A DNA stretch of 64,000 nt from Nodularia sphaerocarpa UHCC 0038 (GCF_022376295.1 NZ_CP060140.1:2360356-2424355); one strand, 5' to 3'. Counted from the stretch's first letter, positions 44,163 through 52,142 are shown. A program made the numbers and translations. Notes: generated from the letters alone by a model not told the origin.

Positions 44163-44706
44163 TGACTTGATTCCCACACAAATTATTGATTAATGAGTTA
44201 ATACAAGCTGTTGAATGATTAGTAAACTAATGAACTAATGTTGTATCACCGCTCAGGTTAAACTGTTATTTATTCCCAACCTTTGCCGCTCACTAAATTA
44301 AATGAGTTTAATTTAGCTAATTGAGCGATTGTGAACCCAGCCTTAATTCACGTTAAATTCAGTTGTTGATTTACATCATATATTTTTAAACTTGGCTGGC
44401 TTTCAGGTTTTTTATGATTCAAAAACCCCATGAAGATAAGTAGGTAAGCATGAATAAACCAAACTATGTTACGACTCGTAAACAGGACACAAACCCTTAC
44501 TAATGACCAATGACCAATGACAAATGACGATCCTAGCTAGTTAACTGTATTTACGCCGACCTACTTAATAGTTAGCAATTCCACATCATTTGTGAACTTT
44601 TATGTTTCACTTGCATCTACATTTTTAGCTTTCAGATCAGATGGAATTGCTGACTTTTTCCCTTTAATATCAAGACAGCCATCAAGATTAATAGTTAACT
44701 ACAAAG
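44163..44706. other. Precursor spacer with MITE insertion
   Basis: This long spacer between precursor genes 1 and 2 holds a MITE (44439-44565). The part at 44640-44700 retains pieces of the usual precursor spacer (TTTTTCCCTTTAATATC, GCCATCAAGATTA), so the MITE entered an ancestral array spacer. No other gene is seen. Confidence 0.5.
44439..44565. mobile_element. MITE-like element with AGTAGGT ends and TA target duplication (copy 2)
   Basis: 127-bp element: AGTAGGT (44439-44445) and ACCTACT (44559-44565) inverted ends, flanked by TA on both sides. The left inner part is identical over more than 30 bases to copy 1 at 27919-28135, and the right end ATTTACGCCGACCTACT is also shared. It carries CCAATGA-type short repeats in the middle. 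Confidence 0.75.
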
Positions 44707-44940
44707 CTAGTACCGATAATGCGGTTTACTATATGACTTGGCTACATAAGTAGCATGGCCAATGCCATATGTACCGACAAATGTTCCAGCCAATACACTT
44801 AATGAAAATATGCCTCCGATAACGTTGTATTGACCCTTAGAGCTAGAATCGATATCGCTCAGTTCATTGAGAAAACTTTCGGAATCGTGGAACAGTTGAG
44901 AGCCAGTAGCGTATAGTTGACAAAGAGTGATATTTGCCAT
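44707..44940 (-). CDS. GG-leader-type precursor peptide (2 of 7), KG at the cleavage site
   Basis: The 77-aa peptide begins MANITLCQLYATGSQLFHDS and follows the array leader (ESFLNELSDIDS), but residues 35-36 are Lys-Gly instead of Gly-Gly. The core has an IGG motif a few residues later and ends with an aromatic-basic tail (AKSYSKPHYRY). The conserved GIGHATYVAKS element matches the GHVTVLAKS of the others. Cys7 is in the leader; the core has none. A GG-specific C39 peptidase may cut it poorly. Confidence 0.65.
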   Translation of the reverse strand: MANITLCQLYATGSQLFHDSESFLNELSDIDSSSKGQYNVIGGIFSLSVLAGTFVGTYGIGHATYVAKSYSKPHYRY

Positions 44941-45001
44941 AAATTACTCCTAAAAGACTTGTGAAAACTTGTTGCAGTCAAGATTAAGATCGTGTCTAGT
45001 C

Positions 45002-45062
45002 GGCTCTTAGGGATTATTAGTAATCACATAGACGAGCTTTTACCTTTAATCCCTGAAGAGCC
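45002..45062. promoter_or_regulatory. Structured spacer hairpin between precursors 2 and 3
   Basis: GGCTCTTAGGGATTA and TAATCCCTGAAGAGCC form a 15-bp stem with one bulge around a 30-nt loop. Equivalent imperfect hairpins lie in the other spacers. Possible role: RNA processing, stability or attenuation. Confidence 0.55.
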
Positions 45063-45089
45063 ATCAATCTCAGAAGTTACCCGAAGTCA

Positions 45090-45341
45090 TTACTTAGGTT
45101 GACTGAATGACTTGGCTAAAACAGTTACATGACCAATGGCATATATAGTTACAAATGCTTCAGCAAGCTTGGTTAATGTTGTCTGATCGCTGACAGCAGC
45201 TTGAGCAGCTAGACCGCCACCACCGAAGCTTTGTCCACCAGAGATGGAATCTACATCGCTGAATTCATGCAAAAAACTTTCAGAATCTTGAAACAATTCA
45301 GAACCAGCAGCGTGTAGTTGAGAAAGTGTGATATTAGCCAT
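45090..45341 (-). CDS. GG-leader precursor peptide (3 of 7)
   Basis: The 83-aa peptide has a 36-aa leader (MANITLSQLHAAGSELFQDS ... DVDSISGG) and a 47-aa core starting QSFGGGGLAAQAAVSDQ, then AEAFVTIYAIGHVTVLAKSF. It contains no cysteine. The leader is nearly identical to precursor 4; the end (SQPK) differs. AGGAG lies 8 bases before the ATG. The double glycine suits the C39 domain of the exporter at 34443. Confidence 0.78.
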   Translation of the reverse strand: MANITLSQLHAAGSELFQDSESFLHEFSDVDSISGGQSFGGGGLAAQAAVSDQTTLTKLAEAFVTIYAIGHVTVLAKSFSQPK

Positions 45342-45411
45342 GATTTTCTCCTAAAAGACTTGTAAGGACTTTGTACAATGAAACTGAAGATTGCTGAGAT
45401 GAGCTAGACCA

Positions 45412-45478
45412 CAGGGATCATTGGTGATCACAAAAGCTGATGTTGATTACATAAATAGCTTTTTACCTTTAATCCCTG
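45412..45478. promoter_or_regulatory. Structured spacer hairpin between precursors 3 and 4
   Basis: CAGGGATCATTGGTGATCAC and the matching CTTTTTACCTTTAATCCCTG end pair imperfectly, with an inner AAAAGCT/AGCTTTT stem. The spacer is nearly identical to the next two. Confidence 0.5.
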
Positions 45479-45512
45479 GAGAACCATCAAGCTCTGTATT
45501 TACGCAGAAGCA

Positions 45513-45767
45513 TTAAATGTTACTGGCGCTGAATGATTTAGCTAACACGGTAACGTGACCAATGGCATATACAGTTACAAATGCCTCAGCAAGCTTAGTT
45601 AATGTTGTCTGATCGCTGACAGCAGCTTGAGCAGCTAGACCGCCACCACCAAAGCTTTGTCCACCAGAGATGGAATCTACATCGCTGAATTCATGCAAAA
45701 AACTTTCAGAATCTTGAAACAATTCAGAACCAGCAGCGTGTAGTTGAGAAAGTGTGATATTAGCCAT
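45513..45767 (-). CDS. GG-leader precursor peptide (4 of 7)
   Basis: The 84-aa peptide is the twin of precursor 3 over the whole leader and most of the core, but ends LAKSFSASNI. Cleavage would follow Gly36. The 48-aa core has ten Ser/Thr that could be dehydrated and no Cys. The gene-to-gene period to precursor 3 is 426 bp including an almost identical spacer, so the pair arose by recent tandem duplication. Confidence 0.78.
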   Translation of the reverse strand: MANITLSQLHAAGSELFQDSESFLHEFSDVDSISGGQSFGGGGLAAQAAVSDQTTLTKLAEAFVTVYAIGHVTVLAKSFSASNI

Positions 45768-45837
45768 GATTTTCTCCTAAAAGACTTGTAAGGACTTTGT
45801 ACAATGAAACTGAAGATTGCTGAGATGAGCTAGACCA

Positions 45838-45904
45838 CAGGGATCATTGGTGATCACAAAAGCTGATGTTGATTACATAGATAGCTTTTTACCTTTAATC
45901 CCTG
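45838..45904. promoter_or_regulatory. Structured spacer hairpin between precursors 4 and 5
   Basis: Same imperfect CAGGGAT...ATCCCTG hairpin as at 45412, differing by a single base in the loop region. Confidence 0.5.
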
Positions 45905-45938
45905 GAGAACCATCAAGCTCTGTATTTACGCAGAAGCA

Positions 45939-46190
45939 TTAAATGTTACTGGCGCTGAATGATTTGGCTAACACGGTAACGTGACCAATGGCATATACAG
46001 TTACAAATGCCTCAGCAAGCTTAGTTAATGTTGCGGGGTTGCTGACAGCAGCTTGAGCGGCTTCACCACCTCCGAAGCTTTGTCCACCAGAGATAGAATC
46101 GACATCGCTGAATTCATGCAAAAAACTTTCAGAATCGTTGAACAGTTCAGAACCAGTAGCGTGTAGTTGAGAAAGTGTGATATTAGCCAT
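45939..46190 (-). CDS. GG-leader precursor peptide (5 of 7)
   Basis: The 83-aa peptide has the array leader with NDSESFLHEF in place of QDSESF, GG at 35-36 and a core QSFGGGEAAQAAVSNPATL, then the invariant KLAEAFVTVYAIGHVTVLAK segment. No cysteine. The changes from precursor 4 are concentrated just after the GG site. The period to precursor 4 is 423 bp. Confidence 0.78.
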   Translation of the reverse strand: MANITLSQLHATGSELFNDSESFLHEFSDVDSISGGQSFGGGEAAQAAVSNPATLTKLAEAFVTVYAIGHVTVLAKSFSASNI

Positions 46191-46260
46191 GATTTTCTCC
46201 TAAAAGACTTGTAAGGACTTTGTACGATGAAACTGAAGATTGCTGAGATGAGCTAGACCA

Positions 46261-46327
46261 CAGGGATCATTGGTGATCACAAAAGCTGATATTGATCACA
46301 TAGATAGCTTTTTACCTTTAATCCCTG
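46261..46327. promoter_or_regulatory. Structured spacer hairpin between precursors 5 and 6
   Basis: Copy of the CAGGGATCATTGGTGATCAC ... TTTAATCCCTG imperfect palindrome seen in the two preceding spacers. Confidence 0.5.
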
Positions 46328-46361
46328 GAGAACCATCAAGCTCTGTAGTTACCCAGAACCA

Positions 46362-46616
46362 TTAAATTTTACTGGCGCTGAATGATTTGGCTAGGACTGT
46401 AACGTGACCAATGGCATATACAGTTACAAATGCCTCTGCAAGCTTAGTTAATGTTGTCTGGTCGCTGACAGCAACTTGAGCGGCTTCACCGCCACCGAAG
46501 CCTTTTCCACCACCAGAGATGGAATCTACATCGCTGAATTCATGTAAAAAACTTTCAGAATCGTTGAACAGTTCAGAACCAGCAGCGTGTAGTTGAGAAA
46601 GTGTGATATTAGCCAT
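46362..46616 (-). CDS. GG-leader precursor peptide (6 of 7)
   Basis: The 84-aa peptide has the array leader ending DVDSISGG and then a third Gly: GKGFGGGEAAQVAVSDQ. The C-terminal segment AEAFVTVYAIGHVTVLAKSF is the same as in precursors 4 and 5, and the end is SASKI. No cysteine. The period to precursor 5 is 426 bp. TAGGAG precedes the ATG. Confidence 0.78.
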   Translation of the reverse strand: MANITLSQLHAAGSELFNDSESFLHEFSDVDSISGGGKGFGGGEAAQVAVSDQTTLTKLAEAFVTVYAIGHVTVLAKSFSASKI

Positions 46617-46689
46617 GATTTACTCCTAATAGTCTTGTCTTCTGGCAATTAAGCAAGTTCACAGAAGCTTGTTGAAGCTGGTTAGCTCT

Positions 46690-46756
46690 CAGGGATTATT
46701 AATAATCAAGAAAGTCCATGTTAATCACATAGATTACTTGTTAGCTTTAATCCCCA
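46690..46756. promoter_or_regulatory. Structured spacer hairpin between precursors 6 and 7
   Basis: A diverged hairpin (AGGGATTATTAATAATC and GATTACTTGTTAGCTTTAATCC) keeps the AGGGATTA/TAATCC pairing of the other spacers although most bases differ, which suggests that the structure is retained. Confidence 0.45.
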
Positions 46757-46800
46757 AAAAGCCTGATAGCTTAGTAATTACCTGAAGCGATGAAAAGTCA

Positions 46801-47046
46801 TTAGTATGCTTGACTAAATGACTTAGCTAGCTCGGTAATATGACCAATGGCATATACAGTTACAAATGCCTCGGCTAGTTTAGTCAGTGTTGAAATCCCA
46901 CTAATTTCTTGGGAACCGTAACTCTGACTAGAGGTACTACCACCGGAAATAGAATCGACATCGTTCAATTCATTGAGAAAACTCTCAGAATCTAAGAATA
47001 ATTCAGAACCGGTAGCGTTTAGTTCAGACAGTCTGATGTTTGCCAT
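46801..47046 (-). CDS. GG-leader precursor peptide (7 of 7)
   Basis: The 81-aa peptide is the most upstream member of the array. Leader: MANIRLSELNATGSELFLDS ... DVDSISGG. Core: a Ser-rich start STSSQSYGSQEISGISTL, then KLAEAFVTVYAIGHITELAK and SFSQAY. No cysteine. The promoter of the array may lie in the gap to its right (47047-47240). The core start is quite unlike those of precursors 3-6, while the tail is almost the same. Confidence 0.76.
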   Translation of the reverse strand: MANIRLSELNATGSELFLDSESFLNELNDVDSISGGSTSSQSYGSQEISGISTLTKLAEAFVTVYAIGHITELAKSFSQAY

Positions 47047-47326
47047 ATTAGCTCCTCAAGCATTTGTCGCTGGTAAATGAAATTGGTAAGCAATCAAGCT
47101 GTGTTTGCTTAACTCATACTGTCATTTTTATTTATTAAAAATAAGAAAGTCAAGACTAAAATTATGCTAAAAAAGACATATATTCAAGAGTTGTGTCTTT
47201 CTGGAAATATCAATTTTGTTTGATAAATTATGTTTTTAAGTTGAGACTAATACTTGTTTGCATAATTGCAACATCCCAAATGCAGATTTAATTATCGCTG
47301 GGATATGGCGTTTCCTAATAGACATC

Positions 47327-47418
47327 CAATACCTTTCGGTTAAGGGATGTAGAGACGTTCCATGGAACGTCTCTACAAGGGTTTTCGGCTCACGAATTTG
47401 CTTAACCGAACAGTATTG
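47327..47418. mobile_element. MITE with CAATAC ends and 10-bp target duplication
   Basis: 92-bp element with 18-bp terminal inverted repeats, 16 of 18 matching (left CAATACCTTTCGGTTAAG; right end in reverse CAATACTGTTCGGTTAAG). It is bordered by perfect direct repeats AATAGACATC at 47317-47326 and 47419-47428. Its centre is the 30-bp perfect palindrome at 47348-47377, identical to the one at 23828. Confidence 0.75.
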
Positions 47419-47423
47419 AATAG

Positions 47424-47510
47424 ACATCTGGTGAAAATTAAATATCCCTTATCTGTAACCCCTGTAGAGACTTGAGATATCACGTCCCTACTTTCTTGGT
47501 CACCAGATGG
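47424..47510. mobile_element. MITE-like element with ACATCTGGTGA ends (copy 2)
   Basis: Ends ACATCTGGTGA (47424-47434) and TCACCAGATGG (47500-47510), 10 of 11 matching as inverted repeats. The inner palindrome is decayed (TGTAGAGACTTGAGATATCA). The left flank was hit by the CAATAC element. Confidence 0.6.
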
Positions 47511-47642
47511 TTTACTATTGCTATAGTGGCTTCAGCCTGTGAGGCGATAAAATTTTTTATAACTATTAATTTATATGAAAAATTGTGCCTGTTTAAGTTA
47601 ATTAAACTCAAAAAGCACGATTTTGATAATTATTCAAGTTAA

Positions 47643-47909
47643 TTAAAAAGAACTTAAGCTTTCATTGAAGAAACTTCTGGTAGCAACAGTTGCTGAACCC
47701 ATTTGGTTTCTCAACTGAAAAAGAAGATTATCGAGGTTTTGATCTAAGGTATTTGCTAAAGATTGTTCATTTATATCGCTGATAGTAGTGACTGTGTTTC
47801 CTTCACATCCCTCCACTGTTTTCATTTCTGCTTCTGTTATTTGATTAAGAAGCTGTTGAGCATTACTAGGGTAACTAGGGTACAAGTCATCAATTTCTAT
47901 TCTGGCCAT
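47643..47909 (-). CDS. Unrelated bacteriocin-type precursor peptide
   Basis: The 88-aa peptide has a leader-like start (MARIEIDDLYPSYPSNAQQL) and a segment NQITEAEMKTVEGCEGNTVT that resembles the end of double-glycine leaders (Glu-rich helix, then Gly-x-Gly-like site). The following part is Ser/Thr/Asn-rich and contains LDQNLDNLLFQLRNQM. It is not homologous to the seven array precursors. One cysteine lies at the putative cleavage region. It probably shares the exporter, but this is inferred from position and leader style. Confidence 0.55.
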   Translation of the reverse strand: MARIEIDDLYPSYPSNAQQLLNQITEAEMKTVEGCEGNTVTTISDINEQSLANTLDQNLDNLLFQLRNQMGSATVATRSFFNESLSSF

Positions 47910-48124
47910 GTAATTTACTCCTTAAATACTTTCAGTCAAACTCAGTAGGATCTGGAAAAAGATGATGCTGCAAAATTATACTCTATTCTTTATATTTTGC
48001 AATTTGATTTCAAAAAGTCAAGATAATTTGATGATTTACTAGACAATACTCAAGTAATTGTGTCTTTAAAAGAAACATTTTTCTAGTATTAACAGTTTTT
48101 TATATTGGGTTTTTTGCATATGCA

Positions 48125-48150
48125 TAGAGACGCGATACATCGCGTCTCTA
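48125..48150. repeat. TAGAGACGCGAT palindromic repeat
   Basis: A near-perfect palindrome TAGAGACGCGAT-AC-ATCGCGTCTCTA lies just beyond the M16 gene stop, related in its arms to the TGTAGAGACGTT palindromes. It could act as a hairpin at the transcript end. Confidence 0.55.
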
Positions 48151-48158
48151 AGTAAGTT

Positions 48159-49706
48159 TTAATTTTGCGCCTGTGTTTGTGGACTGGGAATTGTCACATC
48201 TATAGGCGTTACTGATGCAGCTAACTGTGTCAATGGGGGTTGTATGGCGGTTTGATTCCCCACTACTAGAGTTACCAGTTGTTCTGGTTTGAGGTATTCT
48301 TTCGCTACCCGTTGCACGTCAGCCTCTGTTGTGGCGGCTACTGCTTTTTGATAGCGAAATAAGAAATCAGCCGGATAGCCGTAATATTCGTATCGCATTA
48401 ACCGTGATAGGGTTTGGCTGGGGTTTTGAAAGTTGAATACAAAGGAGTTGAGGGTGGACTCTTTAGCAAAAGCGAGTTCCTGTGCTGTCACTGGTTCAGC
48501 TTGGATACGCTTGATTTCAGTCTGTAAGGCTTGGACAAACTGCACTGTCGCATCTGAACGGGTTTGTCCGCCGGCGATAAACATTCCTGGGTAGTCGAAG
48601 CGGGGACTCCAGTAGCCATATACAGAGTATGCTAATCCTTGGCGCGATCGCACTTCGTTTAATAAGCGTCCACCAAAGCCATTTAATACCCCATTCATCA
48701 CATCCAAGGCGGCATAATCAGGATTGTCAAATTTACCGCCGATATGTCCCATCAATACACTACTCTGAGTTAGTTGTGGTTGATCTACATAAAATACACC
48801 ACCTGTATTAGCTGGCTTGACTTCTGATAACTGGGGTGGAGTCATTTTGGGGGAAGGTTTCCAATCGCCAAACTTAGCTTGAATGAGCGATCGCATTTTT
48901 TGCGGTTCAAAATCCCCCACAATTCCCAAAATCAGATTATTAGGATGAAAATATTCCTGGTAAAACTGGACTAAATCCTCACGAGAAATATTATCCAGCG
49001 TCGCATACTCAGATGTGCGAGCATAAGGGCTATCTTTGCCATAAATTAACTTCTGAAATTCTCGGCTCGCAATATCTTCTGGATCATCATTACGTCGGGC
49101 AATACCACCCCTAGCCTGAGTTTTTGCTAAATCTAACTGTTTTTGGTCAAATACAGGCTCTCTCAGGACTTGGGCAAACAAATCAAATACTGTTTCTAAA
49201 TCTTCAGTCAGAGACTGAAAACCAGCACTACCTGAACCTTCACCAATACCAGTTTCCACACTAGCGGCGCGTTGTTCCAAAATCTCATTGAGTTCATCTG
49301 CTGAATGTTTCTGAGTTCCTCCACTCCGCATCACTGCACCAGTAAAACCAGCCAAGCCAATTTTATCAGCTGGTTCTAAGCGATCGCCTGTCCGAATCAA
49401 AGCCGTACCATTCACCAAAGGTAGATCGTGATCCTCCATCAAATACACAACCAAACCGTTTTTGAGAACAAAACGCTCATTTTTGGGTAACTTAATCTCA
49501 GGCAAAGGTGCGAGTTCTAACTCAGTGTAATGCTTGGCTGCTGCCGTCGCTGCCAAAGAAAAGTTAAAACTGATTAATAAACAAGCCACAGCCAGAATCA
49601 AACCATAAAATAGCCCCTTACTCTTACCCACCGTCAATTTTAAATTGAACATTCTGAATTTCATCTGCCTCTTACTCTGCGTGTCTACTGCGTCTGTGCG
49701 GTTCAT
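48159..49706 (-). CDS. M16 peptidase-like subunit lacking the zinc motif
   Basis: The 515-aa protein has a signal or anchor segment (SKGLFYGLILAVACLLISFNFSLAATA, near residue 30) and two M16 domains. At the place of the HxxEH zinc motif it reads IGLAGFTGAVMRSGGTQKHS, so metal-binding residues are missing. The C-terminal half keeps NPSQTLSRLMRYEYYGYPAD, typical of the substrate-binding subunit of two-chain M16 enzymes. The catalytic partner ends 3 bp upstream, so the two are co-translated and probably pair in the periplasm. Confidence 0.85.
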   Translation of the reverse strand: MNRTDAVDTQSKRQMKFRMFNLKLTVGKSKGLFYGLILAVACLLISFNFSLAATAAAKHYTELELAPLPEIKLPKNERFVLKNGLVVYLMEDHDLPLVNGTALIRTGDRLEPADKIGLAGFTGAVMRSGGTQKHSADELNEILEQRAASVETGIGEGSGSAGFQSLTEDLETVFDLFAQVLREPVFDQKQLDLAKTQARGGIARRNDDPEDIASREFQKLIYGKDSPYARTSEYATLDNISREDLVQFYQEYFHPNNLILGIVGDFEPQKMRSLIQAKFGDWKPSPKMTPPQLSEVKPANTGGVFYVDQPQLTQSSVLMGHIGGKFDNPDYAALDVMNGVLNGFGGRLLNEVRSRQGLAYSVYGYWSPRFDYPGMFIAGGQTRSDATVQFVQALQTEIKRIQAEPVTAQELAFAKESTLNSFVFNFQNPSQTLSRLMRYEYYGYPADFLFRYQKAVAATTEADVQRVAKEYLKPEQLVTLVVGNQTAIQPPLTQLAASVTPIDVTIPSPQTQAQN

Positions 49707-49709
49707 CTC

Positions 49710-51323
49710 TTATCCTTGTTTCGACAACAACTTGCCAATTGTGCGATTTTCTGCTGTAAAAGTCGCCTTCGCCACCCGTTGAATATCCGCAGTTGTCACC
49801 GCCGAAATGTCATCTAATTGTTTAAACAAATTCCGCCAAGTACCAGTTTTCACCTCCGCTTCCAATAACTGCTGCGCCATCCCCATATTGGAATTAAGGC
49901 TACGTAACAAACCCGCCCGTGCTTGGGTTTTCACCCGTTGTAAGTCAACCTCCGCCACAGGTTCAGTTTTCAATTTGTCAATTTCTTGTCGCAAAGCGAT
50001 CGCCACCTCATCCACAGTGTGACCAGGAGCCGTGAGAGCGTAAAACAACATCAAATTTGCGTACTTATCCCCAGGAAAACCACTAAAACCCTGAGCATTT
50101 AATGCCAATCGCTGCTCTTCTACCAAAGATTTATACAAACGCGATCTGCGTCCATTACTTAATAAACCACTAATAATTTCATACACCGCATCATCAGGAT
50201 GAGTAACCGATGGGCGGTGATAGCCTTCCAAATACCAAGGCTGAGAAGCTAGTTCTAAAGTAAATTCTCGTGTTTGTGTTTGCGGTGGTTCAGCCGGAAT
50301 TGTTGCTGTTGCTTTTGGTTTGGCTTGATAGCGGCCAAAATAGATTTTTGCCAGTTTTTTCACCTCAACCGGATCAACATCTCCGACAACAGCAATGGTT
50401 AAATTACTCGGTACATAGTGAGCATCAAAAAAGTTCTGCACATTTTCCGGTGTCAGATTGCGGATATCTTCTTCATAACCGATGACAGGTCGTTTGTAGG
50501 GATGGACTGTGAAAGCAGTATCGATAAAATTCTCCACCATCATCCCGATAGGAGAATTATCTACCCGCATCCGCCGTTCTTCTAAAATGACATCTTTTTC
50601 TTTGTAAAACTCCCGACGCACCACAGGCTCTAAAAATCGCTCTGATTCCAGTGACATCCACAGTTTCAACTTATTAGCGGGAAAACTGTAAAAATACTTG
50701 GTAGCTTCTGATGAAGTGGTAGCATTTAAACCTACACCCCCGGCTTGGTTGACAATTTGCCCCAGTTCGTTTTGTGTAACTAGCGCATCGGCTTGGGACT
50801 CTACTTGCTTAAATTCAGTTTGCAATTGAGCCAGATCATCTTGTTTGTTATTGGCTTTTGCGGTTCTAATTTGACTATCTAACTGTTCTAAGCGGTCGAG
50901 TAAAAGTTTTTCGGCTTCGTAGTCTTTTGTGCCGATGCGTGTTGTGCCTTTAAATGCTAGATGCTCTAAAAAGTGTGCTACACCAGTTTGTCCTTCTGGT
51001 TCATCCACACCACCCACATCAGCGTAAGTCAGAAACGAAACTACAGGGGCTTGATGCCGTTCTAAGACGATGAATTTTAACCCATTTTCCAGGCGAAACT
51101 CCGTTAATTGCTCAATTACCCGATCTAAATACGGTTGAATTGAATTTTTTTCTGATGGGGTTTTACGAAGTTGCAGGATTCTTTGTAAAGGATTTGCAGT
51201 TTGAGTTTCAGCCAGAGCCATGTCTGGAAGTAACCCCGACCAGCATATTACGAGTACCATCAAAATGGTCGAGAGCCGACGCAATATAATAGTTGAACTA
51301 CTGGGTTGATTCATAAGGGACAA
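49710..51323 (-). CDS. M16 zinc peptidase, catalytic subunit
   Basis: The 537-aa protein has a signal peptide (TILMVLVICWSGLLPDMALA) and the zinc motif in QTGVAHFLEHLAFKGT (HxxEH) near residue 108. The downstream Glu ligand is in the ATTSSEATKYFYSFPA to LWMSLESERF region. The second M16 domain begins near ETRNLTPENVQNFFDAHYVP. It forms an operon with the inactive paralogue downstream. M16 pairs of this kind degrade or trim peptides in the periplasm; a role in trimming the nearby exported peptides is only a possibility. Confidence 0.9.
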   Translation of the reverse strand: MSLMNQPSSSTIILRRLSTILMVLVICWSGLLPDMALAETQTANPLQRILQLRKTPSEKNSIQPYLDRVIEQLTEFRLENGLKFIVLERHQAPVVSFLTYADVGGVDEPEGQTGVAHFLEHLAFKGTTRIGTKDYEAEKLLLDRLEQLDSQIRTAKANNKQDDLAQLQTEFKQVESQADALVTQNELGQIVNQAGGVGLNATTSSEATKYFYSFPANKLKLWMSLESERFLEPVVRREFYKEKDVILEERRMRVDNSPIGMMVENFIDTAFTVHPYKRPVIGYEEDIRNLTPENVQNFFDAHYVPSNLTIAVVGDVDPVEVKKLAKIYFGRYQAKPKATATIPAEPPQTQTREFTLELASQPWYLEGYHRPSVTHPDDAVYEIISGLLSNGRRSRLYKSLVEEQRLALNAQGFSGFPGDKYANLMLFYALTAPGHTVDEVAIALRQEIDKLKTEPVAEVDLQRVKTQARAGLLRSLNSNMGMAQQLLEAEVKTGTWRNLFKQLDDISAVTTADIQRVAKATFTAENRTIGKLLSKQG

Positions 51324-51523
51324 TAAAATTAAAGTTCCATTATCTGAGAAATATGCTCTGGAAGCTAAAACCTCTACTCAGGAGAGAAAGCCGGAATCTT
51401 GTTTAGCCTCTTGTTAAGAAGGTCTTTTCCGTTAACCTTGTATTAAGCTTTTTGTGCTTTTTGTACCTGACGTTAGACAATAATCATACAAGTCGCGTTC
51501 CGAAGATTAGAAAATATATTGAT

Positions 51524-52138
51524 ATGCGAGTTTTTAATTCACCTGCGCCTTCAGAAGCACAAACACGTACCCGAATTTTACAGGCGGCGCTGAAGTTATT
51601 TGCTTCTAAGGGTTTTGATGGCACTACTACCCGTGATTTGGCCCAAGCAGCAGGGGTTGCTGAAGGCACTTTGTTTCGTCATTTTGCCAATAAAAAATCT
51701 ATTTTAGTCGAAGTCGCTACCGGTGGCTGGGTGGATATTTTAACAGATTTGCTGACAGAGTTGAGTGAAATGGGCAGTTATAAGGCGATCGCTCAAGTGA
51801 TGCGCCGCCGGATGTGGAATTTACATAAAAATGTGGATTTGATGAAGGTTTGTTTTATGGAGGTGCAGTTTCATCCAGATTTGCGCGATCGCATTCAAGA
51901 AGAAGTCATTGGTAAAATGACCGATGTCGCCGAGGCTTTTTTTCAAAGTGCGATGGATAAAGGCATTTATCGCCAAACTGATGCTAAATTAGTGGCTAAG
52001 GTGTTTTTGGGAATGTTTGCGATCGCCGGTTTCTCTAACAATACCCTCATGGCTCCAGATGCTTCACCCCAAGAAATGCAGCAAATGGCCGAAGGATTGG
52101 CTGATATTTTTCTTAATGGTGTGTTAGCTAAAGAATAA
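51524..52138 (+). CDS. TetR/AcrR-family transcription regulator
   Basis: The 204-aa protein shows the TetR DNA-binding domain: TRTRILQAALKLFASKGFDG, TTTRDLAQAAGVAEGTLFRH and FANKKSILVEV, at about residues 13-60. The C-terminal ligand domain is of unknown specificity. I choose ATG 51524 (MRVFNSPAPSEAQ) over the upstream in-frame ATG 51452, which adds unrelated residues. It is divergent from the M16 operon, which it might control. Confidence 0.87.
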   Translation: MRVFNSPAPSEAQTRTRILQAALKLFASKGFDGTTTRDLAQAAGVAEGTLFRHFANKKSILVEVATGGWVDILTDLLTELSEMGSYKAIAQVMRRRMWNLHKNVDLMKVCFMEVQFHPDLRDRIQEEVIGKMTDVAEAFFQSAMDKGIYRQTDAKLVAKVFLGMFAIAGFSNNTLMAPDASPQEMQQMAEGLADIFLNGVLAKE

Positions 52139-52142
52139 TTGA

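Noticed and set aside
47236..47427. Minus-strand frame of 63 codons
   Set aside because: It runs through two MITEs and a palindrome; the protein is a by-product of repeats.
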